DNA of 8,487 nucleotides, from positions 1 to 8,487 of the forward strand of contig JAAUPT010000051.1 of assembly GCA_012032965.1 (NCBI GenBank), written 5' to 3'. The notes below the pieces were generated by a model. The model worked only from the letters and a program-made list of their open reading frames with translations, had not been told where the DNA came from and ran no database searches. Positions 1-8,487 of this stretch are shown here, piece after piece. The translations under genes and the position numbers were made by a program. Positions within the stretch are counted from its first letter, which is position 1, and each line of letters starts with the position of its first letter. The stretch comes from Nitrospira sp. GTDB taxonomy: Bacteria; Nitrospirota; Nitrospiria; Nitrospirales; Nitrospiraceae.

Positions 1-623
1 GAGTTCCTGGTAATTCATCGGCTGAGCGCTGAAGTGTACTTGGAACTGGAGACCATTTCGTTTTGCTTGTCTTCGATGCCTGCTACCGCCGCTTCCCAGG
101 CTCCCGGTACGCCTCTGAACGCATCATGTTTGGCAGCCTCCAAAGAATCTATACTGATGCCGACCCCCATCACGCCGATTTCCACAAGGGCCTTGGCTAG
201 TTGATCGTTGATCAGCATGCCGTTGGTACCGAAGACCACCATAAAGCCGAGTTTGACGGCATAACGAGCAATATCGAGAATGTCGGGCCGAACTAGTGGT
301 TCACCACCTGTGATGACCAGCAGGCAGCCTTTGTTGACTTCCGCGATCTGCTCGATCAGACGATAGCATTCTTCCGTGTTGAGCTCGTCATCTCCACCTG
401 CTGCTTTCGTCGTTGCATCGAGATAACAGTGGTTACACTTGAGGTTGCAACGCTTCGTTAAGTTCAGGGCGACGAGGTAGGGCTTGAAGTCATCGACGGT
501 TCGTCCGTCGAAAGGGCCGTCCGCTTTTGGACTCGGGGTCAAGAACCGTGTAATAGGTTGTTGAAATGCTCCCAGTGCGCCAGGGAGTGCAGAGCCGTTG
601 AAAATGGGTAAGGATTTGCCCAT
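1..623 (-). CDS. Radical SAM protein, NirJ/AhbD-like, frameshifted and running off the left edge
   Basis: N-terminal half of a radical SAM enzyme. The uninterrupted frame gives 202 residues ending at a TGA at 15-17. The 4Fe-4S/SAM motif is C59-x3-C63-x2-C66, and the SAM-contact GGEP motif is at residues 106-109. The stretch GISIDS (155-160) followed by HDAFRGVPGAWEAA resembles radical SAM/SPASM proteins related to NirJ and AhbD, which act on heme side chains. After residue 184 the sequence stops looking like the family, but another frame of the same strand reads FQVHFSAQPMNYQEL to the window edge. This fits one base missing near 69-72. Family members are roughly 350-400 residues, so the C-terminal half lies outside the window. 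ATG 623 is the only start before an upstream in-frame TAG (669-671). No Shine-Dalgarno is visible. It lies 94 bp downstream of the stress-protein gene on the same strand. The substrate is unknown; the NirJ/AhbD label is a family resemblance only. Confidence 0.8.
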
Positions 624-700
624 GAGGTCTAATAGCCAGTGTCTAGCGTTGAGTTCTGAATCGTCAGCCTATTGGGTATGGCTAATATGGTGTCGCTCAA

Positions 701-716
701 CACCCAAGATTGGGTG
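701..716 (-). repeat. Short perfect inverted repeat just after the stress-protein stop codon
   Basis: CACCCAA (701-707) and TTGGGTG (710-716) are perfectly complementary, so the minus-strand transcript can form a 6-bp stem with a 4-base loop one base after the TAA at 718-720. No U-run follows, so it is not a classical intrinsic terminator. It could be a weak attenuator or a 3'-end stabilising hairpin between the stress-protein gene and the radical SAM gene. Confidence 0.35.
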
Positions 717-717
717 A

Positions 718-2790
718 TTACGTGCTGGTTTTACCTGTGAGGTCGGCGATCATATCTTTGAGATTGCCGGTCTTCATGGCTTCCGCCATATAACCTTTTG
801 CCTGCTCGATGCCTTCGTCGGCGACCTCGATCGTGATCACGGTCGCTCCAATCTTCTCGGCGTGCTTGAGAATCAGCGCTTTGGTGCAATCGCGCATGAA
901 ACCTTCAGGAGCCCGATCCAATCTGGCTTGGGCTTCACCCGTCCAACTATAAGGTGAAGCGGTTTCAGCTTGCCCGTTCGAGCCATCCCCGCCCGTTTTC
1001 GGGGATTCAGGCGACGCTTCCGCCACCGCTGGCGTGCCGGTGCCCTTATTGGAAAAAATAGGGGTGTAGTCTTCCGCCGCGGCTTCCTTAATCATCGGGG
1101 CGGCATATTCGAGCGTGATGGTTGTCATACCCAACTTACGCGCACTCTTTTCAATTCTCGCTTTCGCTCGTCTTCGTTGGAAGCCCGCCGGAACGGCGCG
1201 GATCGCCTCTTTTGCGTCCTTGGTCCATTGCATCGGCACGTCATCGTATGCGACATCCGTCTCCAGCTCGCCTTCAGATGTCGCTGCCACTTCAAAAATC
1301 TTCTTGTCGACTTGCTTGAACTTCGTCCCGTCGGCGCTACACACCGGACATCGAACCGGATGGTCACCCTTGCCGATGTAGCCGCATCCGTCACAGACGA
1401 AATATGTTTGACCCATGCGGTCCAGATAAGCCTGAGTGCCGGCATCGATCTGTTTCGGCTTTTCCTCCACGATCTGCGTCATGATCCCGCTCAAGGTCGG
1501 TCCCATGAGATCTTTGGTCACGGCCTCGTCAGCCTGCATTCGGTCGCGGTCGATACCAGCTGCATCCAGATTCCCACCAAGCGCACGCATGGCTTCCATC
1601 GCGCCTTTAGGTAGAATGTGCCCGACTGCCGTATCCACGACGGTGTTGCTGATGATCGTATGTCCTTTTTCAATGGCGTATCGATGAATCGCTGTTTTGG
1701 CAACCCCTCGCGCAAAGACGGGGATTTTTTCCATCCGTCTCAGCGCCTCCTCCGTCCAGGCGATCGTGTACTCCGCTTGGGTATCGATCGGTGGGACATA
1801 TTTTCGGTTGGAGACCAGCACATTGCACGGTGCGCTCCTGAGCAGATTTTCGGTGTTACTGCCGACGTCCATATCCTCATCGCTATGGACGCCGATGCGT
1901 CCCACGATCAAGAGAGCAGGGATATCCTTGCGGACGTACTGAATGATTTTCTCGAACGCTTTGCCGTCGAGTAGGGTCGTTTTGACATCGGTTTGTTCGG
2001 CCTGGGCGATTTCACGGGAGATGTCTAAATGGGATTGGTAGATCTTCGCCAAGCCGCTATCGATAATCTCTTCATGCAGCTTTTCCTGCTCTTTAAACCG
2101 GAATACCTTGCCGGCCTCTTCGTTCAGAACTCCGGAAATGCTGTGGAAGGCGGCATAATGAAAATAAGGATCAAAGGCTGAAATCGCCTCAACCGGCATG
2201 TTAAACGCTTTGCCGAGAGCAAGCCCGGTCATCAGCCCGCCGAACGAGTAAGGACTTCCGTCCACGGCCACCACGATCCTGCCACCCGTCAGGGGCTGAA
2301 TATTCTTGATAATCAACATGTCGGAGTTACGGACTCGCCGGATGACGCGCTCGGTGTTGCTGCCGATGACGCTGTCTTTAACCGCGCCGACTCCCAAAGC
2401 TCCCATGATGACCAGGTCGTACTCGTTGGTGTTGATGTCTTCAGCCAGCACTTTCCAATTTCGCCCCTCGAGCGATCGTCGCTCGATCGGAAGATTGGAC
2501 TCCGTGCATTTTTTATCGACATAGTCGAGGTAGGAGTCGGTGATGATCTGCAACCCTCGGGTGATCAGGGAGTCGTGAATCTGGCGCTGGCGATCGAGTT
2601 CTTTTTCATCGTGGTATTCCTCAGGCAAGCCGGCTTCCATCTGCTTAAATCGCTTGTCATGCATCTTGGCTGCATAGACATGGCTTCCCACGATCTTAGA
2701 GCCGAAGGTCTTTGCCAAGTGCACACCAACGTCTACGGCTGTATTGGAATGGTCGGAATTATCGACCGGAATGTAGATAGTCTTATACAT
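718..2790 (-). CDS. Tandem universal stress protein fused to PCP_red modules and a rubredoxin-like knuckle
   Basis: A 690-residue cytoplasmic protein with no signal peptide or membrane segment. Two UspA domains come first (about 1-163 and 170-328). Each ends in the nucleotide-binding signature G-x2-G-x9-G-S: G130/G133/G143-S144 and G297/G300/G310-S311, so both should be of the ATP-binding class. Three repeats of the PCP_red type (the small module at the C-terminus of the light-independent protochlorophyllide reductase B subunit) follow, starting W345, W522 and W616. Each shows W-x4-A, a basic helix and a closing I-T/S-x-V/L strand. Between repeats 1 and 2 is C466-x2-C469-x11-C481-x2-C484, a rubredoxin-like or zinc-ribbon knuckle. 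A Gly/Ser/Pro linker (about 580-615) precedes repeat 3. The start is supported by an AAGGAGG site 7 bases upstream. Usp domains respond to stress or energy state; the PCP_red and metal modules suggest redox or tetrapyrrole sensing, which is inference. The domain reading is by eye. Confidence 0.88.
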   Translation of the reverse strand: MYKTIYIPVDNSDHSNTAVDVGVHLAKTFGSKIVGSHVYAAKMHDKRFKQMEAGLPEEYHDEKELDRQRQIHDSLITRGLQIITDSYLDYVDKKCTESNLPIERRSLEGRNWKVLAEDINTNEYDLVIMGALGVGAVKDSVIGSNTERVIRRVRNSDMLIIKNIQPLTGGRIVVAVDGSPYSFGGLMTGLALGKAFNMPVEAISAFDPYFHYAAFHSISGVLNEEAGKVFRFKEQEKLHEEIIDSGLAKIYQSHLDISREIAQAEQTDVKTTLLDGKAFEKIIQYVRKDIPALLIVGRIGVHSDEDMDVGSNTENLLRSAPCNVLVSNRKYVPPIDTQAEYTIAWTEEALRRMEKIPVFARGVAKTAIHRYAIEKGHTIISNTVVDTAVGHILPKGAMEAMRALGGNLDAAGIDRDRMQADEAVTKDLMGPTLSGIMTQIVEEKPKQIDAGTQAYLDRMGQTYFVCDGCGYIGKGDHPVRCPVCSADGTKFKQVDKKIFEVAATSEGELETDVAYDDVPMQWTKDAKEAIRAVPAGFQRRRAKARIEKSARKLGMTTITLEYAAPMIKEAAAEDYTPIFSNKGTGTPAVAEASPESPKTGGDGSNGQAETASPYSWTGEAQARLDRAPEGFMRDCTKALILKHAEKIGATVITIEVADEGIEQAKGYMAEAMKTGNLKDMIADLTGKTST

Positions 2791-2794
2791 CAGG

Positions 2795-2811
2795 GCGCCT
2801 CCTTAAGGCGC
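2795..2811 (-). promoter_or_regulatory. Strong Shine-Dalgarno inside a small hairpin, stress-protein gene
   Basis: The minus strand reads AAGGAGG at 2804-2798, seven bases before the ATG at 2790, which fixes the start. The same site lies in a perfect inverted repeat: GCGCCT at 2806-2811 read on the minus strand pairs with AGGCGC at 2795-2800, leaving a 5-base loop. Part of the ribosome-binding site would be in the loop and part in the stem, so folding could limit translation. Confidence 0.6.
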
Positions 2812-2838
2812 GAACCAGGACAATGGATAAAGGCCGTA

Positions 2839-2844
2839 ATTATA
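2839..2844 (-). promoter_or_regulatory. Isolated perfect TATAAT, possible second promoter for the stress-protein gene
   Basis: The minus strand has a perfect TATAAT within an AT-rich stretch, about 48 bases before the ATG at 2790. I see no acceptable -35 at 16-18 bases spacing. It is therefore a weaker candidate than the upstream extended -10, and may be chance in AT-rich leader sequence. Confidence 0.3.
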
Positions 2845-2871
2845 TGAAAAACCAAATGATTAATGTATGAA

Positions 2872-2894
2872 ATCGATCTCTAAAGAGAGTCGAT
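2872..2894. repeat. Near-perfect dyad at the predicted stress-protein transcription start
   Basis: Plus-strand arms ATCGATCTCT (2872-2881) and AGAGA-G-TCGAT (2884-2894) are complementary over 10 bp, with one bulged G at 2889 and a 2-base centre. The dyad begins inside the candidate -10 (2893-2898) and covers the expected +1 near 2886. It could be an operator for a dimeric repressor or a hairpin at the very 5' end of the mRNA. Confidence 0.45.
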
Positions 2895-2922
2895 GATAGC
2901 ACTGGCTGAAACTGGAATGCAA
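2893..2922 (-). promoter_or_regulatory. Candidate extended -10 promoter for the stress-protein gene
   Basis: On the minus strand TG-C-TATCAT forms an extended -10: TATCAT at 2898-2893 matches TATAAT in five of six positions. A weak -35, TTGCAT, lies at 2922-2917 with an 18-base spacer. The predicted start near 2886 gives a leader of about 95 bases. The site is in the 206-bp gap before the gene, so the stress protein need not depend on read-through from upstream genes. Confidence 0.5.
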
Positions 2923-2988
2923 GGCGTCGGAGCGTGTTAAGCGAGTCAACAACCTCAAGATTGCAGGCACGAGACGGCCGAAGACAAA

Positions 2989-3004
2989 TTACCCCGTTAC
3001 CCCG
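2989..3004. repeat. Tandem duplication of an octamer at the radical SAM stop codon
   Basis: TTACCCCG occurs twice head to tail (2989-2996 and 2997-3004). The second copy contains the TAA stop of the radical SAM gene read on the minus strand. Such 8-bp tandem copies arise by replication slippage. A change in copy number would alter the C-terminus, because 8 is not a multiple of 3. Confidence 0.6.
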
Positions 3005-4622
3005 CTGAGCTCGTTCTTGGCTCGGTCGCCTGCGAAGGGGATGAAGCCAGTCGGCGCGAAGCAAGAATCTCTTCCAGCGATAAGAGAGCATCTCGACCAG
3101 AGTTGCCTTCTATGCCTCGACTGAGGTTCTGGTCGGCATAGGTCGGTGACGGGTTGGACGACTGAGAGAGAGAGCCGGTCCATCGACGGGGATCACTGCT
3201 GCCCTGCTTTCGTTCCCATGCCCGAAGACATGCCTTAGCGATAATTTTATTCAGTGGCGCAGGGTTATAGAGCAATTTCCTGATGCTGGTCGGTGTCAGC
3301 ATCAAGGGATTATAGCCCGCGGACAAGTAGCCTTCTTCTAACAGTCGCTGTTCGAGATCAGTGTTGGGCTGGATGCCGAGGAAGAACATCAACGGGAAGA
3401 CACGCTCTTCTCCGAGGATCGACGCCACCATCTTGTACGATTCAACGCTTTGCAGCAGGCTCTCCTCTGTTTCCTTGGGGCTATTCAGGGAATAGTTCAG
3501 AATGACCTTGCCCTTAAACCCAGCCTCAGCCAGATAGCGACAACCGTCGTAGAGTCGTTCGAGTTTGAATCCCATGTGCAGATTATTCAGCACTTCTTGT
3601 GAGCCGGACGTGATGGCCACCTCAAGATCGCCGACGCCCGACCGCACCATCAACTTGGCCAGCTCCGACGTAATCAACGACGTTCGGATATAGCCGGACC
3701 ACTCGATATCAAGTCTCTCCGCGACGATCCGTTCAAGGATTTCCGTACATTGCGGGTAGGCTTCTTTCCCCGTGATGAACTGCGCATCCGTAAACCAGAA
3801 TCGGCGGGTACCCCATTGATGATAATGCTGAGCGATGTCTTTCACGACCGTTTCAGGCGGTCGGTAGCGTACTCGCTTGCCTTCTATGTAGGGGTAGAGG
3901 CAAAAAGCGCAGTCATAGGGGCATCCTCGTTTGGACTGTACTCCGATGGATTCGTCCGCATATTCCATATATTGGGGAAAAATCGAGGTGAGATAGGGGA
4001 GATCCACTGGCCACGATTCAAGAAGTGCCGGAGATGCTTGCCGCCCCTTCCGAATTTGGTTTCCTTCTTTGATAATGTACCGTTCGTCCTCGATCGAGCG
4101 ACCTTCAATGACTTTGAGGATCGCGTCTTCCCCTTCGCCGAGGATCCCAATCGTCCCTTCAGGAAGCTTTTCGATCAACTGATCGGCAAAGGCCGTAAAC
4201 GCCCCGCCGCCGATCATCATCTGAGCTCTGGGGAACTCCTTGCGGACCAGTTGAGGATACGACAGGATCGTATTGATGTGGTTATAGTAACGATAGAGCT
4301 GCTTGACGCCGGCGAATGACGCGGTAATTCGCTTGAGTGGGTTGCTGGCAAAGTAGAAGTTGAAAGCATGCTCCAAGGACGAGTCGCCTTCATGCGGCGA
4401 AAAAATCTGAATGTCCCGCCAAGAGAAACACACCAGATTCGGCATGAATTCTGTGGCCGCATCGAGGATGGCCTGGCGCCGCTTCGCAAGAGGGAATAGG
4501 GATAGATCGAGAATCCGTTGGCGGACTTCCGGTTTCCGCCGGTGGATAAAGTCGGCTATGTAGGTGACCCCGATAGGATAGACTTTCTTGCAGGGAAGAA
4601 AAATGTAGAGAATCGAATTCAT
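2997..4622 (-). CDS. Radical SAM protein with B12-binding-like N-terminus
   Basis: A 541-residue protein. Residues 1-170 have the Rossmann-type layout of the cobalamin-binding domain seen in BchE- and HpnJ-like enzymes: YPIGVTYIADFI near the start, then PNLVCFSWRD (61-70), MIGGGAFTAF (136-145) and GILGEGED (159-166). I see no DxHxxG cobalamin-ligand motif, so B12 use is uncertain. The radical SAM cluster motif is C234-x3-C238-x2-C241. The barrel runs to about 440, with VAITSGSQEVL (335-345) as the usual late strand. The tail from about 472 to 541 is rich in Ser, Pro and Gly and looks non-conserved. It starts 76 bases after the quinone methyltransferase and probably shares its transcript. No strong Shine-Dalgarno is seen before ATG 4622. 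This fold includes tetrapyrrole ring cyclases, hopanoid and lipid enzymes and methyltransferases; I cannot name the substrate. Confidence 0.85.
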   Translation of the reverse strand: MNSILYIFLPCKKVYPIGVTYIADFIHRRKPEVRQRILDLSLFPLAKRRQAILDAATEFMPNLVCFSWRDIQIFSPHEGDSSLEHAFNFYFASNPLKRITASFAGVKQLYRYYNHINTILSYPQLVRKEFPRAQMMIGGGAFTAFADQLIEKLPEGTIGILGEGEDAILKVIEGRSIEDERYIIKEGNQIRKGRQASPALLESWPVDLPYLTSIFPQYMEYADESIGVQSKRGCPYDCAFCLYPYIEGKRVRYRPPETVVKDIAQHYHQWGTRRFWFTDAQFITGKEAYPQCTEILERIVAERLDIEWSGYIRTSLITSELAKLMVRSGVGDLEVAITSGSQEVLNNLHMGFKLERLYDGCRYLAEAGFKGKVILNYSLNSPKETEESLLQSVESYKMVASILGEERVFPLMFFLGIQPNTDLEQRLLEEGYLSAGYNPLMLTPTSIRKLLYNPAPLNKIIAKACLRAWERKQGSSDPRRWTGSLSQSSNPSPTYADQNLSRGIEGNSGRDALLSLEEILASRRLASSPSQATEPRTSSAG

Positions 4623-4639
4623 TGTCTTGAAGTCGTCAA

Positions 4640-4664
4640 GCCTGAAAATCGATGGCCTTCAGGC
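4640..4664 (-). repeat. Inverted repeat between the methyltransferase and radical SAM genes
   Basis: GCCTGAA (4640-4646) and TTCAGGC (4658-4664) are perfect 7-bp arms around an 11-base loop. A second small stem, CTTGA (4626-4630) with TCAAG (4636-4640), abuts it directly before the ATG at 4622. There is no U-run, so these look like intercistronic mRNA hairpins rather than a terminator. They may adjust stability or translation of the downstream gene. Confidence 0.35.
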
Positions 4665-4698
4665 GTAATGACGCTCGACCTTATAGGTATCGCGATGG

Positions 4699-5475
4699 TT
4701 ATTTCGTGGCGACATGTATCGCGACGATGCCGCCGCTGAGATTCTTATATGACACCTGACGAAATCCCGCATCGCGTAAAATTTGGCACAACCGTTCTTG
4801 ATCAGGAAAGGTCCGAATTGATGCAGGGAGGTATTCATAGACGCCGGTGCGATCCCGGGCGACAATCGTGCCGATCCAAGGCAACAGTTTAAAGGAATAC
4901 CAATCATAGAGTGCCCGTAACCAGCCGAACACCGGGCGCGAAAACTCCAGACACACAAAACGGCCGCCGGGCTTCATGACACGGCGGATCTCCTGTACCG
5001 CTTGGGGTAAGTCCCCGACATTACGCATGCAAAACCCGGTCGTCACCGCATCAAACGTATTATCGCCGAATCCCAAATGCTCGGCGCTGGCCTGGAGGCA
5101 GGTGATTTTCTCCGAAAGACCTTTCCTTCCAACTTTCTTGAGGCCCTTCGCGAGCATTGCATGATTCAGATCCGACGCAATCACACGCCCCTTTGGTCCC
5201 ATCCGAGATTCCACGAGCAGAGCGAGATCGGCGGTGCCGGCTCCGACATCAAGGGCGGTTCCCCGACCAACGGGGGCGATGAACGAAGCCGTGATTTTTT
5301 TCCAATAGTAATGGAGACCGAAACTCAAGAGGGTGTTGTTGAGGTCGTAGGTGCTCGCAATGGAGGTGAACATCCGCTGGACGGCATCTTCACGCGCTTG
5401 CCCGGACCACGTGGAAACCACCTTCGCCGGGGCTTGGGAGTCCCGCGCTAAATGAGGGCGCTCAGTTTTCACCAT
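4699..5475 (-). CDS. ubiE: UbiE/MenG-family quinone C-methyltransferase
   Basis: A SAM-dependent methyltransferase of the UbiE/MenG/COQ5 family, which C-methylates demethylmenaquinone or the ubiquinone precursor in the last steps of quinone synthesis. From ATG 5475 it has 258 residues, close to the family's usual ~250. Family landmarks are MFTSIASTYDLNN (35-47), SAM motif I DVGAGTAD (76-83), the motif II acidic residue in SDLN (101-104), GFCMRNVGD (147-155) and the C-terminal signature YLPASIRTFPDQE (215-227) plus NLSGGIVAIH (245-254). An alternative TTG start at 5511 gives 270 residues, but that TTG is the first half of a perfect TTGACA box. The 12 extra residues also look unlike the family, so I prefer 5475. 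There is no Shine-Dalgarno; the promoter position suggests a leaderless message. It is probably the first gene of the minus-strand unit. Whether the product is menaquinone or another quinone cannot be read from the protein. Confidence 0.92.
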   Translation of the reverse strand: MVKTERPHLARDSQAPAKVVSTWSGQAREDAVQRMFTSIASTYDLNNTLLSFGLHYYWKKITASFIAPVGRGTALDVGAGTADLALLVESRMGPKGRVIASDLNHAMLAKGLKKVGRKGLSEKITCLQASAEHLGFGDNTFDAVTTGFCMRNVGDLPQAVQEIRRVMKPGGRFVCLEFSRPVFGWLRALYDWYSFKLLPWIGTIVARDRTGVYEYLPASIRTFPDQERLCQILRDAGFRQVSYKNLSGGIVAIHVATK

Positions 5476-5481
5476 TTGACC

Positions 5482-5511
5482 GTGGTAGCACCCGCTTTCA
5501 GGCTTTGTCAA
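5482..5511 (-). promoter_or_regulatory. Candidate ubiE promoter giving a leaderless message
   Basis: A perfect TTGACA lies at 5511-5506 on the minus strand. After an 18-base spacer comes TG-C-TACCAC, an extended -10 with a poor hexamer (5487-5482, three of six matches). Only six bases (GGTCAA) separate it from ATG 5475, so the predicted +1 is the A of the start codon. Confidence 0.45.
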
Positions 5512-5758
5512 GGCGGGGAAAACGGATGATAAAATCTCGTTTCAAGAAATGCTGCGCGTAGCGAAAACTAGATAAAAGAAAGATAGGAATGCGATTGGTC
5601 ATTCGATCGTCGCCTAAAGGGCACGGGACAGTGCGGGACCGGGTTTTGCGTCACCGCGAAGCATTGTGAACGGCAGATTAGGCCTGGGGCTAAGAGGGCC
5701 AAAGAATCTGTCCTATAGCCCTGACAGCGCCGCAACTCCACGATCCGATTTCAGCGCA

Positions 5759-5767
5759 TGTTATAAT
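5759..5767 (+). promoter_or_regulatory. Consensus extended -10 promoter for uvrA
   Basis: TG-T-TATAAT is a perfect extended -10, which can work without a -35; none is evident at normal spacing. The last T is at 5767 and the uvrA ATG starts at 5777, so transcription should begin 0-3 bases before or at the start codon. No purine-rich Shine-Dalgarno lies in the nine intervening bases (CCCGCGCCT), consistent with a leaderless mRNA. Confidence 0.6.
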
Positions 5768-5776
5768 CCCGCGCCT

Positions 5777-8285
<2,509 letters not shown>

Positions 8286-8487
8286 GGGCGGATCTTTCGT
8301 GCGTCGCCATAATGCGATGAGTCATAACGGCAGCCGAATCGATATTCTTAGCCTCGTGCGACTGTAAGGCGCGATATGAATCGCATGCCGTCGCCCGTGG
8401 CAGTTCCGGCTAGATCTACCGAAACCCGCTATGGCGACTTCCGAAAGATCCATCCCTTCCAGCCACCGCTGAGGAAAGAGGGGAAAT
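8286..8487. other. Unassigned sequence downstream of uvrA
   Basis: About 200 bases to the window edge. I see no terminator with a U-run. A small hairpin GCGAT (8371-8375) with ATCGC (8380-8384) exists without one. A frame opens at ATG 8376, six bases after AAGG, and runs to the edge for 37 codons. Its peptide is not one I recognise. Confidence 0.4.

Larger units (their letters stand above)
5476..5776. other. Divergent intergenic region between ubiE and uvrA
   Basis: 301 bases between the two chosen starts. The outer ends hold the candidate promoters listed separately. The middle (about 5520-5700) has an A-rich stretch near 5560-5590 but no convincing ORF, RNA gene or terminator. A TATCAT on the minus strand (5526-5531) could be a further ubiE -10, but has no recognisable -35. 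The frame entering uvrA is open back to 5666. Its first 37 residues do not resemble UvrA and include the promoter, so I treat them as non-coding. No LexA-type CTGT-N8-ACAG SOS box stands out. Confidence 0.5.

Noticed and set aside
970..1614. Plus-strand open frame of 214 codons inside the stress-protein gene
   Set aside because: It is antisense to a well-supported gene, Arg/His-rich in the manner of a GC-skew shadow, with no recognisable motif.
3750..4319. Plus-strand open frame of 189 codons inside the B12/radical SAM gene
   Set aside because: Antisense to a conserved radical SAM core; no domain signature and no neighbours on that strand.
5721..5767. CTGACA at 5721-5726 as a -35 for the uvrA TATAAT
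   Set aside because: The spacer would be 35 bases, far outside the workable range.
5666..5776. N-terminal extension of uvrA by 37 codons
   Set aside because: It does not resemble UvrA, contains the consensus extended -10, and [10 protein letters not shown] at 5777 is the normal family start.
8368..8389. Possible uvrA terminator hairpin
   Set aside because: The stem is 5 bp plus 3 bp with a bulge and has no following T-run.
8376..8487. Partial small gene starting at ATG 8376
   Set aside because: 37 codons open to the window edge with only a weak AAGG upstream; the peptide is unrecognised and the frame may be chance.

Overview
The window carries five protein genes in two divergent transcription units: four on the minus strand (about 5475 down to the left edge) and uvrA on the plus strand (5777-8285). 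Base composition is moderately GC-rich. The gene content (a menaquinone/ubiquinone-type C-methyltransferase, two radical SAM enzymes, a universal-stress protein fused to PCP_red modules, and an unusually short UvrA) recalls Nitrospira and relatives (Nitrospirota). That assignment rests on recall of family resemblance, not on a search, and there is no rRNA or tRNA to anchor it.

Minus-strand unit, in transcription order. (1) A UbiE/MenG-type quinone methyltransferase (5475-4699). (2) A 541-residue radical SAM protein of the B12-binding/BchE-like architecture (4622-2997). (3) A 690-residue multidomain protein (2790-718): two ATP-binding-type UspA domains, a PCP_red module, a four-cysteine rubredoxin-like knuckle, then two more PCP_red modules. 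(4) The N-terminal half of a NirJ/AhbD-like radical SAM protein (623 to the left edge), interrupted by an apparent one-base deletion near 70 and running out of the window. The set has a possible tetrapyrrole flavour (BchE-like fold, PCP_red modules, NirJ/AhbD-like enzyme), but no substrate can be read from the sequence. Gene 3 has its own likely promoter, a dyad at the start site and a strong Shine-Dalgarno inside a small hairpin, so it can probably be expressed separately.

Plus-strand unit. uvrA reads as an excinuclease subunit A with the UvrB-binding region present but about 105 residues missing from the position of the usual insertion domain, leaving a compact zinc knuckle. The frame is disturbed at three points: two compensating single-G indels that scramble the first Walker B motif, and one extra base that splits off the last ~95 codons. 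With the radical SAM frameshift that makes four one-base indels, each restoring a conserved motif when reversed. Consensus sequencing errors are the simplest explanation.

Both genes facing the divergent intergenic region (5476-5776) have promoter-like elements whose predicted start sites fall on or next to the ATG, with no Shine-Dalgarno. This suggests leaderless transcripts for uvrA and the quinone methyltransferase. The last 200 bases after uvrA hold nothing I can assign. I did not find a CRISPR array, mobile element, RNA gene or defence system. The most unusual protein is the stress-protein/PCP_red/rubredoxin fusion.
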